This document shows positions 1-9,071 of a stretch of DNA of 64,000 nucleotides, one piece after another (the stretch's first letter is position 1; each line of letters opens with the position of its first letter). Below the pieces are notes generated by a model. It was given only the letters and a program-made list of their open reading frames with translations. It had not been told where the DNA came from and searched no databases. The DNA lies in contig CAYUAI010000012.1 of the NCBI GenBank assembly GCA_964442745.1, forward strand, positions 1 to 64,000. The letters are read 5' to 3'. This stretch comes from CAYUAI01 sp964442745. GTDB lineage: Bacteria; Pseudomonadota; Gammaproteobacteria; S012-40. The translations under genes were made by a program, and so were the position numbers.

Positions 1-87
1 TAACACCACTTAATACAAGCGTCGATTGGATGCCAAGGACGGTTTAAATTGGTTAACTGTTTTTCGACTTGATGGCCGTAGCGAGTA

Positions 88-118
88 GCACATGCACTAT
101 TTATTAAAGTGCATGTGC
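88..118. terminator. 11-bp perfect hairpin beyond the SPOR gene
   Basis: Arms GCACATGCACT and AGTGCATGTGC enclose a 9-nt AT-rich loop. It lies 44 bp past the stop of the minus-strand SPOR gene, so it may end that transcript, but neither side has a T-run. Positions 1-87 contain nothing I can identify. Confidence 0.45.
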
Positions 119-161
119 GGCAAGTGAATTAATCGGGTTTGTCATGAAAAACGGGGCGCTG

Positions 162-1151
162 CTATTTTATTCGTTTCTGGATTTGACTAAAATTTCTTAC
201 CCAGGGTTTTAACTTTTTGAGCTTTGGCGGTAATTCTTGAACGGTTTGTTGTGCGAGTGAATACGTATTATAAGTACCATAGACTAAGGAATACCAGGTT
301 TTACCACTTTTTTTGCTTCGATAATAAGCGACTTCAGCTTGAATATTGTGCTTTTTGATGAAGTCAATGAGCGATGTTTCATTAATCGTCGCTAATAGTT
401 GTAGGGTGTATTCTTTCGGGTTTTGTTGGAGGATCCAATGTTCTTGGCGTATTGTGTCAGCAGATACGGGGTTTTGCTCGGATCCGGTTGTGATCGGGGG
501 TAGATTTTCCGCTTCCTCAAATTGGCTTGTGGGCGTGGATGAAATTATCGGTGTGGTTGTTGGTGATGGTACTAAGACGGCTTCTGTTTCATCTGCTAGA
601 GTGACTGGATCAGGGTCGAGTGGCGCGATGGTTTGCTGTTCACTTATGGTTGTTTCCGTTGTGAGTGTTTCATTTGGCATTTCTAATGATTGTTCACGAT
701 GTGGTTCGCTAAGTTCTGACTGATTGCTTGTGACTGTTTCTTGTTCAGTGGTAGGCGGTACGTCATCGTTATCACCGATCAGAAAAATACCTGAAATCAC
801 GATGGCAAGGGCGAGAGCGATGAGTTTGTAATTCACCGGAGCTGTTTTGCGGAAGCGATTGTTTGGCCTTTTTAAGGCTTGCTTTTTTAACAAGCTATGC
901 GAGGCCCGTTTGAACAGCTCGGTGATGGGTTTGGTGATGATTTGCAATGATATACCACGAGTCTTTTGATGGATAGGCTGTCTATTATGATGATAGAGTG
1001 ATCGGTTATCTTGATAGCGAGAAGACGTTTGAACTCGTTGTTTAGTATATTTCACCGTGGGTTCCTCAATGAGCGGAGTTAATTTGAAGCGTAGAGATAA
1101 TTGTTGCTGTGCTTTTCGCTGGGTTGTATTGCTTGACCTGCGTAGGAGCAA
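162..1151 (-). CDS. damX: DamX-like SPOR-domain membrane protein
   Basis: A predicted single-pass inner-membrane protein of 329 residues. It has a basic cytoplasmic N-terminus, one membrane segment at about residues 109-126, a long Thr/Glu/Pro-rich periplasmic linker, and a C-terminal SPOR domain at about 238-320. SPOR domains bind denuded septal peptidoglycan, so a cell-division role is expected. It follows aroB and dgt on the same strand, which matches the aroB-damX order of many gammaproteobacteria. The frame opens only at a TTG with a weak ribosome site, while a strong AAGGAG plus ATG sits 20 bp upstream in another frame (see 1079-1171). The true N-terminus is therefore uncertain. FtsN-like naming is possible, but the context favours DamX. 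Confidence 0.78.
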   Translation of the reverse strand: MLLRRSSNTTQRKAQQQLSLRFKLTPLIEEPTVKYTKQRVQTSSRYQDNRSLYHHNRQPIHQKTRGISLQIITKPITELFKRASHSLLKKQALKRPNNRFRKTAPVNYKLIALALAIVISGIFLIGDNDDVPPTTEQETVTSNQSELSEPHREQSLEMPNETLTTETTISEQQTIAPLDPDPVTLADETEAVLVPSPTTTPIISSTPTSQFEEAENLPPITTGSEQNPVSADTIRQEHWILQQNPKEYTLQLLATINETSLIDFIKKHNIQAEVAYYRSKKSGKTWYSLVYGTYNTYSLAQQTVQELPPKLKKLKPWVRNFSQIQKRIK

Positions 1152-1171
1152 TGATTCTTAGGTTTTGTCAT
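1079..1171 (-). other. Well-initiated short frame overlapping the SPOR gene start
   Basis: AAGGAG (1181-1186, read on minus) lies 9 nt before an ATG at 1169-1171. This opens a 30-codon frame beginning MTKPKN that overlaps the first 24 codons of the SPOR gene in a different frame. The SPOR frame itself has a stop at 1158-1160. Either a single-base frameshift separates the real start from the gene, or this is a leader peptide coupled to the TTG start. Confidence 0.4.
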
Positions 1172-1575
1172 GGATTGTGTCTCCTTACTAAAGGAGATTT
1201 TTAGAAAAGGCGTGTGCAATTTTACTTGATATCTTTTCTACATGGTCAATAATAAATCTTGAAAGTTTGCTCATATCGAATAGGCTCTATTCATATTGTT
1301 AATAAAACAAGCGATTTTAGCAATGAATACGCACATATTGAGAGAGATACAGATATTGGTAAATTTACTCTAATATGATGAAAAAAGCCACCTAGGATAT
1401 TTTTTGCGCGAATGTCAGGGTTGTTTATGGCGTACTGCTTTATTTATAGACGTTGACACGTGCTGGTGAAATTTTTTTGAGCATAGCCCAATTGGTTAAA
1501 CTCGATGCATTCATTGCTTATTTGTTAGGGAGCTTTCCATTCTCGGACAGTCTTCTGGGGAGTTAGATTGGTTGG
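1172..1575. other. Gene-free stretch upstream of the SPOR gene
   Basis: This is AT-rich sequence between the WGR gene and the SPOR gene. Besides the Shine-Dalgarno at 1181-1186 and the short repeat at 1531-1550, I see no gene. A promoter for the SPOR gene is expected here, but I cannot assign it. Confidence 0.4.
1531..1550 (-). repeat. Short 3'-flanking repeat, copy 1
   Basis: Read on minus, this is CTGTCCGAGAATGGAAAGCT, just past the stop of the WGR gene. Near-identical copies lie past the stops of the porin gene (11788-11807) and of the outer-membrane protein gene ending at 18608, in all cases in the orientation of the preceding gene. Confidence 0.5.
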
Positions 1576-1827
1576 CTAAGGTGGGGTGGCTCCTTGCACA
1601 AAAACAACTCGGTAACCCCGTTTAAGTTGGTTATCTCTGGCTTTGATTAAGGCTTCTTCTGCGTCGGATTGATGTGAATAATGTTCTTTTTTTATTCGCC
1701 CAGGGGAGCCTTGAAATCCCCATTCTTTGACGAGCAGCCAGCCTTCAAATAGATCAGGGTCTAGGCAAAGTTGGTAAAATTTGGGGCGGAGTATTGGCTT
1801 GGTGGTATGTTGCATATAAATGCGCAT
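1576..1827 (-). CDS. Small WGR-domain protein
   Basis: The whole 83-residue protein is close to a single WGR domain. It has a KEWGFQGSPGR core (about residues 34-44) followed by the typical Ala/Glu-rich helix and a C-terminal RGYRVV strand. WGR domains occur in PARPs and in bacterial DNA-associated proteins and are thought to bind nucleic acid; the role of stand-alone bacterial versions is unknown. GAGG lies 5 nt before the chosen ATG. It follows dgt on the same strand after a 93-bp gap and may belong to the aroB-dgt transcript. Confidence 0.7.
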   Translation of the reverse strand: MRIYMQHTTKPILRPKFYQLCLDPDLFEGWLLVKEWGFQGSPGRIKKEHYSHQSDAEEALIKARDNQLKRGYRVVFVQGATPP

Positions 1828-1920
1828 TAGATCCTCATTCCCCTACGAAATTAAAGTGTATTTTATTGAGATCTATATTGCGGCGGAACCGATATTGCTT
1901 ACCAAGCCGTTTTAGTTTTT

Positions 1921-3075
1921 TCATGTGAGCTCAATAGGGTCGAACAGTTTATTGTATTCGTTGATGGCGTAACGATCTGTCATGCCGGCGATATAATCAC
2001 ATACCATGCGAGCGCGTCCATGGTGGCCATATTCTGCTTCTGCTTGTTGGGCTTTATGGTTATGTTCTGTCGGCATTAGCTGAATGTCATCAATGAATAC
2101 GTTAAACAATCCCTGTACGATTTTTTTTGCTTTTTTTGTCATGCGATATACTCGGTAATGACGATACATATTTTGTCGCAAAAACTGTTTTAACTCTAAA
2201 TTCAATTCTTTTATCGGATCACTGAAGTTGATCAACGTTTGTTTGTGTTGGCGGATATTGTCGATTGTTTCGGGTGCTGCGTTTGTGATGTTAACTAGAC
2301 TTGTTTTAATGAGATCACTCGCCAGGCAGTTAATCATGCGGCGCACCACTTCATGGGCAATACGCTTGGAAGATAGTTTAGGGTAAAGTTTGGTCACTTG
2401 TTCGAACTGTGCTTGAAATAATCGAACCTGGCTTAATTGCTCGGTGGTAATGAGTCCAGCTCTTAGTCCATCATCAATGTCGTGATTATTATAAGCGATT
2501 TCGTCTGATAGATTAGTGAGCTGGGCTTCTAGGCTTGGCTGTGTATTGTGGGTAAAGCGTAACCCTAATTCACCCAGTTGCTGGGCATTTTTTGCTGAGC
2601 AATGTTTCAAAATACCTTCTCGTGTTTCAAAGGTGAGATTGAGGCCATCAAATTCAGCATATTTTTCCTCCAAATGATCGACAACGCGCAAAGATTGCAA
2701 GTTATGTTCAAAGCCACCAAATGGACTCATACTTTCGTTTAAGGCATCTTGCCCTGCGTGGCCAAAGGGGGTGTGACCTAGGTCGTGGGCGAGTGCGATG
2801 GCTTCGGTGACATCTTCATTGAGTTTGAGTGCGCGAGCAATGGCACGACTAATTTGAGCGACCTCAATCGAATGGGTGAGGCGGGTACGAAATAGGTCGC
2901 CCTCATGATTGACAAAAACCTGGGTTTTGTATTCAAGTCGTCGAAAGGCGGTACAATGAATAATGCGATCGCGATCCCGCTGGAATTCAGTGCGATAACC
3001 TGGGCTGGGTTCTTGATACTGTCGTCCTTTGGAGTGAGAAACGGATACCGCATAAGGGGCCAGTGGGTGTGTCAT
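1921..3075 (-). CDS. dgt: dGTPase-like HD-domain triphosphohydrolase
   Basis: This is a 384-residue member of the deoxyguanosinetriphosphate triphosphohydrolase-like family, which hydrolyses dNTPs to the deoxynucleoside plus triphosphate in the cytoplasm. The metal-binding HD signature is intact: H68 in RTRLTHS, then H97-D98 in IALAHDLGHTPFGH. The RDRDRIIHCTAFRRL segment near residues 33-47 is also typical. Its ATG overlaps the aroB stop by 4 nt, so the two are translationally coupled. The aroB-dgt pairing is common in some gammaproteobacteria. Substrate preference cannot be read from sequence. Confidence 0.92.
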   Translation of the reverse strand: MTHPLAPYAVSVSHSKGRQYQEPSPGYRTEFQRDRDRIIHCTAFRRLEYKTQVFVNHEGDLFRTRLTHSIEVAQISRAIARALKLNEDVTEAIALAHDLGHTPFGHAGQDALNESMSPFGGFEHNLQSLRVVDHLEEKYAEFDGLNLTFETREGILKHCSAKNAQQLGELGLRFTHNTQPSLEAQLTNLSDEIAYNNHDIDDGLRAGLITTEQLSQVRLFQAQFEQVTKLYPKLSSKRIAHEVVRRMINCLASDLIKTSLVNITNAAPETIDNIRQHKQTLINFSDPIKELNLELKQFLRQNMYRHYRVYRMTKKAKKIVQGLFNVFIDDIQLMPTEHNHKAQQAEAEYGHHGRARMVCDYIAGMTDRYAINEYNKLFDPIELT

Positions 3076-4178
3076 ACCCTTAAGCCATATTGTTTGGCAA
3101 TGGCATGATGGTCTCGTAACGTCTGTTGCAGTAATGCATCATCATAATCGTCACAGAGTACGGCTTGGCCCATTTTTTTTAGCAAAACAAGCCGGATATG
3201 TCCAGCTTTCGCTTTTTTATCGCGGGTCATTAACTCGAAAAACTTATGTTCGTCTAAGCTGGCGGGAGAGCGGGTGGGCAGTTGTGCTCGATCAATGAGG
3301 TTGTCTACTCGATGTAAATCTTTATCCGTTATCCAGCCTAAACGGTGAGAGAGATCGGCTGCCATGAGCATGCCTGTGCCTACCGCTTCACCATGGAGCC
3401 ATTTGCCGTAGCCCACGCCGGTTTCGATGGCATGCCCAAAAGTATGGCCTAAATTTAACAGCGCCCTTTTGCCGTGTTCTCGTTCATCTTCAGCAACAAT
3501 TGCCGCTTTTTCCCGACACGATACTTCAATGGCAAAGGCCAATGCTTGGGGATTGCGTGCTAACAAATCGTTCATGTTATCTTCTAGCCAATGAACGAAC
3601 TCAAGATTGCCGAGTAAGCCATATTTAATGACTTCAGCAAGCCCTGCACTCAGTTCCCGGTCGTCGAGTGTATCGAGTGTATCCGTATCCGCAATGACAC
3701 AATTGGGTTGATGAAAAGCACCGATCATGTTTTTACCTTGAGCATGATTGACGCCGGTTTTTCCACCGACGGAAGAATCGACTTGAGCTAATAAGGTGGT
3801 AGGAATCTGGATGAACGGTACGCCCCGTTGATAGCAAGCGGCCGCAAAGCCGGTTAAGTCACCAATGACGCCGCCTCCTAAGGCGACGAGTGTTGTGTTT
3901 CGATCACATTTGTTTAATAACAGCTCATCAAAAAGTTGATTGAGAACCTCTAAATTTTTATATACTTCGCCATCGGGCAGAATAAGGTGATGGCATTGAT
4001 GGGAGCGAAACATGTCTAGGGTTTTTTTCAGGTAGAGAGGGGCGATGGTCTTATTAGTCACCACCATCACTTGTTCTCCATGCACGTGGGGCAAGACTAG
4101 CTCCGCTTGGCCCAATAATCCCTTTCCAATAAAAATGGGGTAACTACGGTCACCCAAATTAACAGTTAATGTCTTCAT
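3072..4178 (-). CDS. aroB: 3-dehydroquinate synthase
   Basis: AroB catalyses the second shikimate-pathway step, DAHP to 3-dehydroquinate, in the cytoplasm using NAD and a divalent metal. At 368 residues it has normal family length. The nucleotide-binding GGGVIGDLTGFAA segment (about 101-113), the VDSSVGGKTGVN motif (133-144) and the metal-ligand regions LAEVIKYG, LGHTFGHAIE and WLHGEAVGTGM are all present. It is normally preceded by aroK and pilQ. Here no aroK is visible, and pilQ lies 35 kb away on the other strand. It overlaps dgt by 4 nt. Confidence 0.96.
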   Translation of the reverse strand: MKTLTVNLGDRSYPIFIGKGLLGQAELVLPHVHGEQVMVVTNKTIAPLYLKKTLDMFRSHQCHHLILPDGEVYKNLEVLNQLFDELLLNKCDRNTTLVALGGGVIGDLTGFAAACYQRGVPFIQIPTTLLAQVDSSVGGKTGVNHAQGKNMIGAFHQPNCVIADTDTLDTLDDRELSAGLAEVIKYGLLGNLEFVHWLEDNMNDLLARNPQALAFAIEVSCREKAAIVAEDEREHGKRALLNLGHTFGHAIETGVGYGKWLHGEAVGTGMLMAADLSHRLGWITDKDLHRVDNLIDRAQLPTRSPASLDEHKFFELMTRDKKAKAGHIRLVLLKKMGQAVLCDDYDDALLQQTLRDHHAIAKQYGLRV

Positions 4179-4207
4179 TGTGACTACCCGTTAGTTATTA
4201 ACGTGAG

Positions 4208-4228
4208 ATAACCTTGTGGCAAGGTTAT
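4208..4228. terminator. 9-bp perfect hairpin between lipoprotein gene and aroB
   Basis: ATAACCTTG-TGG-CAAGGTTAT lies in the 186-bp gap after the minus-strand lipoprotein gene. It is plausible as that gene's terminator or as a leader hairpin of aroB. There is no T-run on the minus strand. Confidence 0.4.
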
Positions 4229-4364
4229 GTCCTAAAAATTAGATTTGAGTGGGTATTCTAGAATAGTCAAACAATGAATGCCATGAATGATGAATTAATC
4301 TTCACTATGTACTTAGCGTAGAAACTCGGAGAGTTATTTTGGGCTCATGCCCCTCGTATATTTG

Positions 4365-6077
4365 CTACATTTCGGGATTCATGAATGTATCAATATCGTT
4401 GGTATCATCGATCTCGGATACCATGCTTGCTTTATCATTGCTCGATGGTTTAGTCAGAGAAGGGAAGGTTGATAATTGATCTGTTTCTTGGTAGATGGCT
4501 GAGGTTTTCGTGATGAACTCAATCGGTGTTGTTTTTGCCTCGTCTATTTTTTCTTCTTGGGTGATTTTTGACAGGTTAACCGCGTTGAGTTCACTCACAA
4601 TATCTTGGGCGGGAATCAAGACAATTTGGTCACGTTCCTCAATTTCACCATGATTGTGACTGAGTTGTGCAACAGGTATCGCATTGTCGGATGGTGCGCT
4701 ATTATTATTTGCTTGAGTGGGTGCTTTCGAATGATGACCGAGGTGAGTATCCGATGATGTATTTGTTGGCTCGGGTGATTTTGTCGCCGGCTGATTGGTT
4801 GGCTTAATTTGTGATGCGGTGACTTCTTTGTGTTGGTTTTCTGCGGTGAATGTGCTGTTAGCTTGGGTGATGAATGGCGCTGGCGTGGGATGGGTTTGCC
4901 GTGAGTGCTGTGGTTTAGCTATATTGCTTGCATATCGCTCTTTAGATTTTAACTGAGCTTGTAGTGTGTGAATTTTTACGCCCAACTGTGCTTGGGTCGC
5001 TATCCAAGTGCTTTTTTCTTTTTTCAAGCGGTTGACAGACTCAGTCATGGAGCTGAGCTGATGGGTTATTTTTTGGGTTCGGTCGATGGTTTGTTTTAGG
5101 GCTGTGATTAATTGTTCGGTGTGGGTCTCTTTTTCTAGCAGTGTTTTTGCTGCATTCGCCAGCATTTCCGATTGCACTTCGAGCGAGTTATTTCTGAAAT
5201 CGGCGGTGGACAATATTCTACCAATGCGGAATAGTCGATATTCTTCATCTAATATGACTTGTTCTAAAGAAACATTGGCTTTGTGGCTCAAAGCGGCGAC
5301 TTCTTCGGTGATATATAACGCACGTTTAGTGGCAAACAAGGCCTCCTGCTTAATGCGTTCGATGGCTTTAGTATCGTAAGGGGTGGTGTAGATAAAAACT
5401 TCTGCTTTTTCGACGACGTTTTTTGCGTCTTGATAGGTGAATGGGGCTAAAGTTTCACCGTTGCGATATTGTATGCGCTGTAATGTTTCTTTTGCCTCGC
5501 CTAATGCTGTTTGAATAATGGAGCGTACTTCCAATTCGCGTAAATCTTTTACCAAGGCGGTGTGACCTTCAGCCGCCTTCTCTGACTTGCCGTTTTCTAT
5601 TTGTTGGATGATGGCTTCTAAGCGGCTAACCAGTGTGTCGTATTCCCGTCCATAGGTTTTAGGTGCGTTGTATGTTTCTAAGTTTTGTTTTAATGTTAGT
5701 GCGTCACCTAAAATGGTTTTTATATTTTGTTTGACTTTTTTACCACTGCGAATAACGGCGTCTGCAACAGCAACTTTTTGCACGATTTTCTCGCGTGAGG
5801 CATTTTCTGTTAGTAATTGCTTGGCTTCCTTCAGGGCATTGTCTGCCATACTGAAGTGCTGGGGGGCTAAAAACGGCAGGTCTTCTTGTTTCGCCTGATC
5901 GAGTGCCCTTTCTATTTGATCAATTGCTGCCGCCGTCGTCACGTGATTGAATTGGCTGGTGTCTTCATCGCCATTTGTTTTATGGTTTTCGATCGTTGCG
6001 CAACCGCTGCTAATAAAACTGGCTAAGCCAATGATAAAGTGTGCAAAATGTCTACGCTTAATTCCATTTAGTGTCAT
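4365..6077 (-). CDS. Large coiled-coil lipoprotein with a DUF4398-like region
   Basis: Translation from the ATG at 6077 is supported by GGAGAGG 6 nt upstream and gives a signal peptide ending in an ISSGC lipobox. The mature protein (about 550 residues) is therefore probably a lipid-anchored envelope protein. The first half is long Ala/Glu/Lys helices typical of DUF4398-type lipoproteins (AQHFSMADNALKEA, repeated KA.E.A patterns). A probable coiled coil follows (TIDRTQKITHQL), then about 190 residues of low-complexity Thr/Ser/Pro/Asn sequence. An extra 24 codons upstream in frame lack initiation signals. The function is unknown; similar proteins are proposed to act in envelope organisation. 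Confidence 0.7.
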   Translation of the reverse strand: MTLNGIKRRHFAHFIIGLASFISSGCATIENHKTNGDEDTSQFNHVTTAAAIDQIERALDQAKQEDLPFLAPQHFSMADNALKEAKQLLTENASREKIVQKVAVADAVIRSGKKVKQNIKTILGDALTLKQNLETYNAPKTYGREYDTLVSRLEAIIQQIENGKSEKAAEGHTALVKDLRELEVRSIIQTALGEAKETLQRIQYRNGETLAPFTYQDAKNVVEKAEVFIYTTPYDTKAIERIKQEALFATKRALYITEEVAALSHKANVSLEQVILDEEYRLFRIGRILSTADFRNNSLEVQSEMLANAAKTLLEKETHTEQLITALKQTIDRTQKITHQLSSMTESVNRLKKEKSTWIATQAQLGVKIHTLQAQLKSKERYASNIAKPQHSRQTHPTPAPFITQANSTFTAENQHKEVTASQIKPTNQPATKSPEPTNTSSDTHLGHHSKAPTQANNNSAPSDNAIPVAQLSHNHGEIEERDQIVLIPAQDIVSELNAVNLSKITQEEKIDEAKTTPIEFITKTSAIYQETDQLSTFPSLTKPSSNDKASMVSEIDDTNDIDTFMNPEM

Positions 6078-6585
6078 AAACCTCTCCGGTTTTGGTGCTC
6101 GATATATTGTCAGCATCAAGGTAGTTAAAGTGTCGCTATTATAAACCACATTGAATATTCGTCTATAGTTTTCAGTGCTTTTTACTGTAGATACCCGCGC
6201 TAAACTCTAGGTTATTGAGCTTATTGGCTTGTGAGAACTCAGTTGTTGCGCTTATTTAGTCTATCCATTTTTAACGATTTGTTGTAGGTATAATTGCTGC
6301 ATATTCTATTTAGGTATAAGCGTTGGTTGTTGATGTTTAAGGCGATGCTATGAGTGGAATCTGGTGTGTGTGATTGATGATGTATATACTTTAGGTTATT
6401 TTAAGCGTCGTTGATTCATGTTTAATTTATCGATAATAGACGGGTGAAGCTGATGGTTTATATAGTGTTGGCATCTGTTTTTAAATAGTCGTTTGAAATA
6501 GTTAAAAATTGTTGTTATGACGTTGGGAATGGGGCCGTCACTTGATTTCCATTCCTCAGTAAGTTTCTGGAGTTTTGAATTGTTT
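6078..6585. other. Divergent intergenic region
   Basis: This is AT-rich spacer between the minus-strand lipoprotein and the plus-strand ATPase-like gene. The reading frame of the latter is open from 6517, but that start has no ribosome site. The region should hold both promoters; I cannot pick convincing -35/-10 pairs. Confidence 0.4.
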
Positions 6586-8970
6586 ATGCAGCAATATATT
6601 TACAAAATTAACGGTTTATATGCTTTGGATGCGGTTAATCAAATTGAAGAACAAACACGGCAATTAACGGGAGTGAGTCGTGTTTATGTTGATTATTCAA
6701 CTAAAACATTGACCGCTATGGTAGATTCTCAGGCGGTGTTAAAGTGTTTGGTATCTGCCGTCAGCCAGTTAGGTTTTTCATTGGAGAAAGCGCCAGAGAC
6801 TATTTTAACGACCTTGTTTGTACCTAATTTGAGAGCAAAACCTCGTTTAGAACAAGTACGTAAGGTATTGAGTGGTGTCAATGGGGTTCAAGATGTGACA
6901 GTGCGTGTGTCAACAGATGAAATGATTATTTCGCATGATCCCAATGTGGCGCAAGCGCTGCTGTTATGTACCTTGAATAATGCAGGTATTAGCGCGAGTT
7001 TATCTAATTATAATCATAGCGTCGATGATGGTGGTTCGATACTATTAAAAAATACCCTATTGCTTTTTGGTTGTTTAGCCACATTGGCCGGGTTTTTATG
7101 GGAAAATTTTGGATCGGTGGTTGATAGCTTTTGGCCTTTGGTATTATTTATCACTGGGTTGGTTTTTTTTACACCGTTATTGTATAAGCGAGCTATTTAC
7201 GATTCTATTACTAAGAACCAATTTGATTTTAGTACTTTTTTTGTTGTCGCTATCATGGGTTGGGTTTTTCTTTATCAATGGCGTGAGGCGGCGTTTGCTG
7301 CGGCTATATGTAGTATTATTTTTGTTATTGAGGCAAGAGTTAAACAAAAAAACCAAGAATCATTATCGTTGTTTTCTCATTTATTGTCATCAATTGCTCG
7401 ATTACAAACCCCTCACGGGATTATGACTGTCCCGGTAGAAGAGATTGTGAAGGGGGATATTGTGATCGTCAAAAGTGGTGAAAATATTCCTGTGGATGGC
7501 AACGTGATAAATGGTTCAGGCACAATATCTGATCTTTTTTCCAGTAAAATAGAAACCCCCAAGCGTATGGTTCCAGGAGACTGGGTATTTTCAGGTAGTC
7601 AGATTTTATCGGGGACGGTATCGATTCAGGCGGCGACGTTGCAGAGCGAGAGTGCGGTCAATATTGCGATAGAAAAAGCCACTCAAATTTTGCAGCAAGA
7701 TACCTTATGGGATCGCCAGGCACAAAAAATTGTTTGTTATTTAGCTTGGACTGGCATCGTTCTGAGTGCGAGCTATTTAATGACATGTTTGTTTTACGTG
7801 GGGAGAATCGTTTCAGCTGATATTGAGACGGCTTTATTATTTCTGATTATCGCAAGCGGTGTGCCGGTATTACTGATGGTCAAAACAATTTTTTTATCTG
7901 GGGTATCGTTTTTAGTGAGTCTTGGTGTGGTTTTCCAATCGGATCATACGTGGTTGATGTTATCACAAGCACGTCGCATCATTGTGAATAAGTTTGGTTT
8001 TTTATCGACTAAGCACAAAGAAATTCATGAAGTGATTGCCGTAGGTTCAATGACAACGAAGGAGGTGTTTAGCCTCGCTGCTAGTTTATCGGCGCTGACT
8101 GATTGTGCGGCTTATGCGGCAATTCGAAGTCGGGCGCTAAAAGATGAGATAAAAATACACGATGTACAAGCCATCACCTATTATGCTTATGAAGGCGTTT
8201 CGGCAAAGATTGCTGGGCGGCAGTTTTTTTTAGGAAATTATCGATTTATTAAGCAGCTTAATTTAGTAACCGATCAGATAACATCAAAGATTCGTCGTTG
8301 GGAAGATGATAGTACAACAGCAATTTTTCTTGCGGATAATCGCCAAATAATTGGCATGTTAACCATTTTAAATCCTTTACGTGATTCGTCGCAAGCCTTA
8401 TTTGATCATCTCAAAAGACAAGGTATGGTTGATGAGTTTGTTTTGATAAGTGATGATAGCGATTATTCAACCCAGGTTTTACAGCAGCGACTGGGCGTTG
8501 ACAGCGCGTATAGTGACATGAGGGCGCATGATAAGACACAATGTATTGCTCGGCATATTTCGATGAATGACGACATGCATGTTATTATGAGTGACGATGC
8601 TAATGTCATCTGCCGAGCAGATAATTGTTTATCCTGGATGATTGATGCGCGACTATTTAAGGAGCGTATTAAGCAGAGCGATATTGCGATGTTAGGGCAT
8701 GACTTGAGTCGTATTCCTCGGGTCTTTATGCATGTTCATCATGTCGTTTGGCGCTTGCAGCAAACGCTGCTTACGGTAATAATCTATAAGATAGTTTTGT
8801 TTGGATTAGTGTTAGCTGGATTGGTTAGCCTGTGGGTTGTGGCGGCGGCGGAGTTGCTGATGATCGGCTGGTTATTTATCAATGTATCAAGCGTTTCTTC
8901 GGGCCGTTATACTGAAGAGCCTGATTCTGATTTATTTGAAGAAAACGTGCCGTGGAGTTCGCGACTCTGA
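6586..8970 (+). CDS. Catalytically degenerate P1B-type ATPase homologue
   Basis: This 794-residue protein keeps the architecture of a heavy-metal P-type ATPase: two HMA-like N-terminal modules, paired membrane segments, an actuator domain (GDIVIVKSGENIPVDG), a nucleotide-binding region and C-terminal membrane helices. Key residues are gone. The HMA CxxC is absent (INGLYALDAV), the TGES loop reads SSKIETP, the CPx position reads SGVPV, the phosphorylated DKTGT reads NKFGF (Asn at 7987-7989), and the GDGxND hinge reads MSDDANV. The frame is fully open, so this looks like a maintained pseudoenzyme rather than a decaying gene. The ATG at 6586 is preferred over 6517 because the HMA module begins there and GGAG lies 13 nt upstream. 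Transport activity is not expected; a sensing or regulatory role is a guess. Confidence 0.85.
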   Translation: MQQYIYKINGLYALDAVNQIEEQTRQLTGVSRVYVDYSTKTLTAMVDSQAVLKCLVSAVSQLGFSLEKAPETILTTLFVPNLRAKPRLEQVRKVLSGVNGVQDVTVRVSTDEMIISHDPNVAQALLLCTLNNAGISASLSNYNHSVDDGGSILLKNTLLLFGCLATLAGFLWENFGSVVDSFWPLVLFITGLVFFTPLLYKRAIYDSITKNQFDFSTFFVVAIMGWVFLYQWREAAFAAAICSIIFVIEARVKQKNQESLSLFSHLLSSIARLQTPHGIMTVPVEEIVKGDIVIVKSGENIPVDGNVINGSGTISDLFSSKIETPKRMVPGDWVFSGSQILSGTVSIQAATLQSESAVNIAIEKATQILQQDTLWDRQAQKIVCYLAWTGIVLSASYLMTCLFYVGRIVSADIETALLFLIIASGVPVLLMVKTIFLSGVSFLVSLGVVFQSDHTWLMLSQARRIIVNKFGFLSTKHKEIHEVIAVGSMTTKEVFSLAASLSALTDCAAYAAIRSRALKDEIKIHDVQAITYYAYEGVSAKIAGRQFFLGNYRFIKQLNLVTDQITSKIRRWEDDSTTAIFLADNRQIIGMLTILNPLRDSSQALFDHLKRQGMVDEFVLISDDSDYSTQVLQQRLGVDSAYSDMRAHDKTQCIARHISMNDDMHVIMSDDANVICRADNCLSWMIDARLFKERIKQSDIAMLGHDLSRIPRVFMHVHHVVWRLQQTLLTVIIYKIVLFGLVLAGLVSLWVVAAAELLMIGWLFINVSSVSSGRYTEEPDSDLFEENVPWSSRL

Positions 8971-9032
8971 TTGATTTTGATATTTTTTTGAACAGTTAGA
9001 TTGTCAACGTGAGATATGATTATTGAGATGAA

Positions 9033-9060
9033 AAGCCTCAGTTGTTTGTGACTGAGGCTT
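9033..9060. terminator. Bidirectional terminator hairpin
   Basis: AAGCCTCAGT-TGTTTGTG-ACTGAGGCTT forms a perfect 10-bp stem between the convergent ATPase-like gene and ampE. On the minus strand the stem runs into a short TTTT, so it best serves ampE. Confidence 0.75.
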
Positions 9061-9071
9061 GCTTCGTTAGG

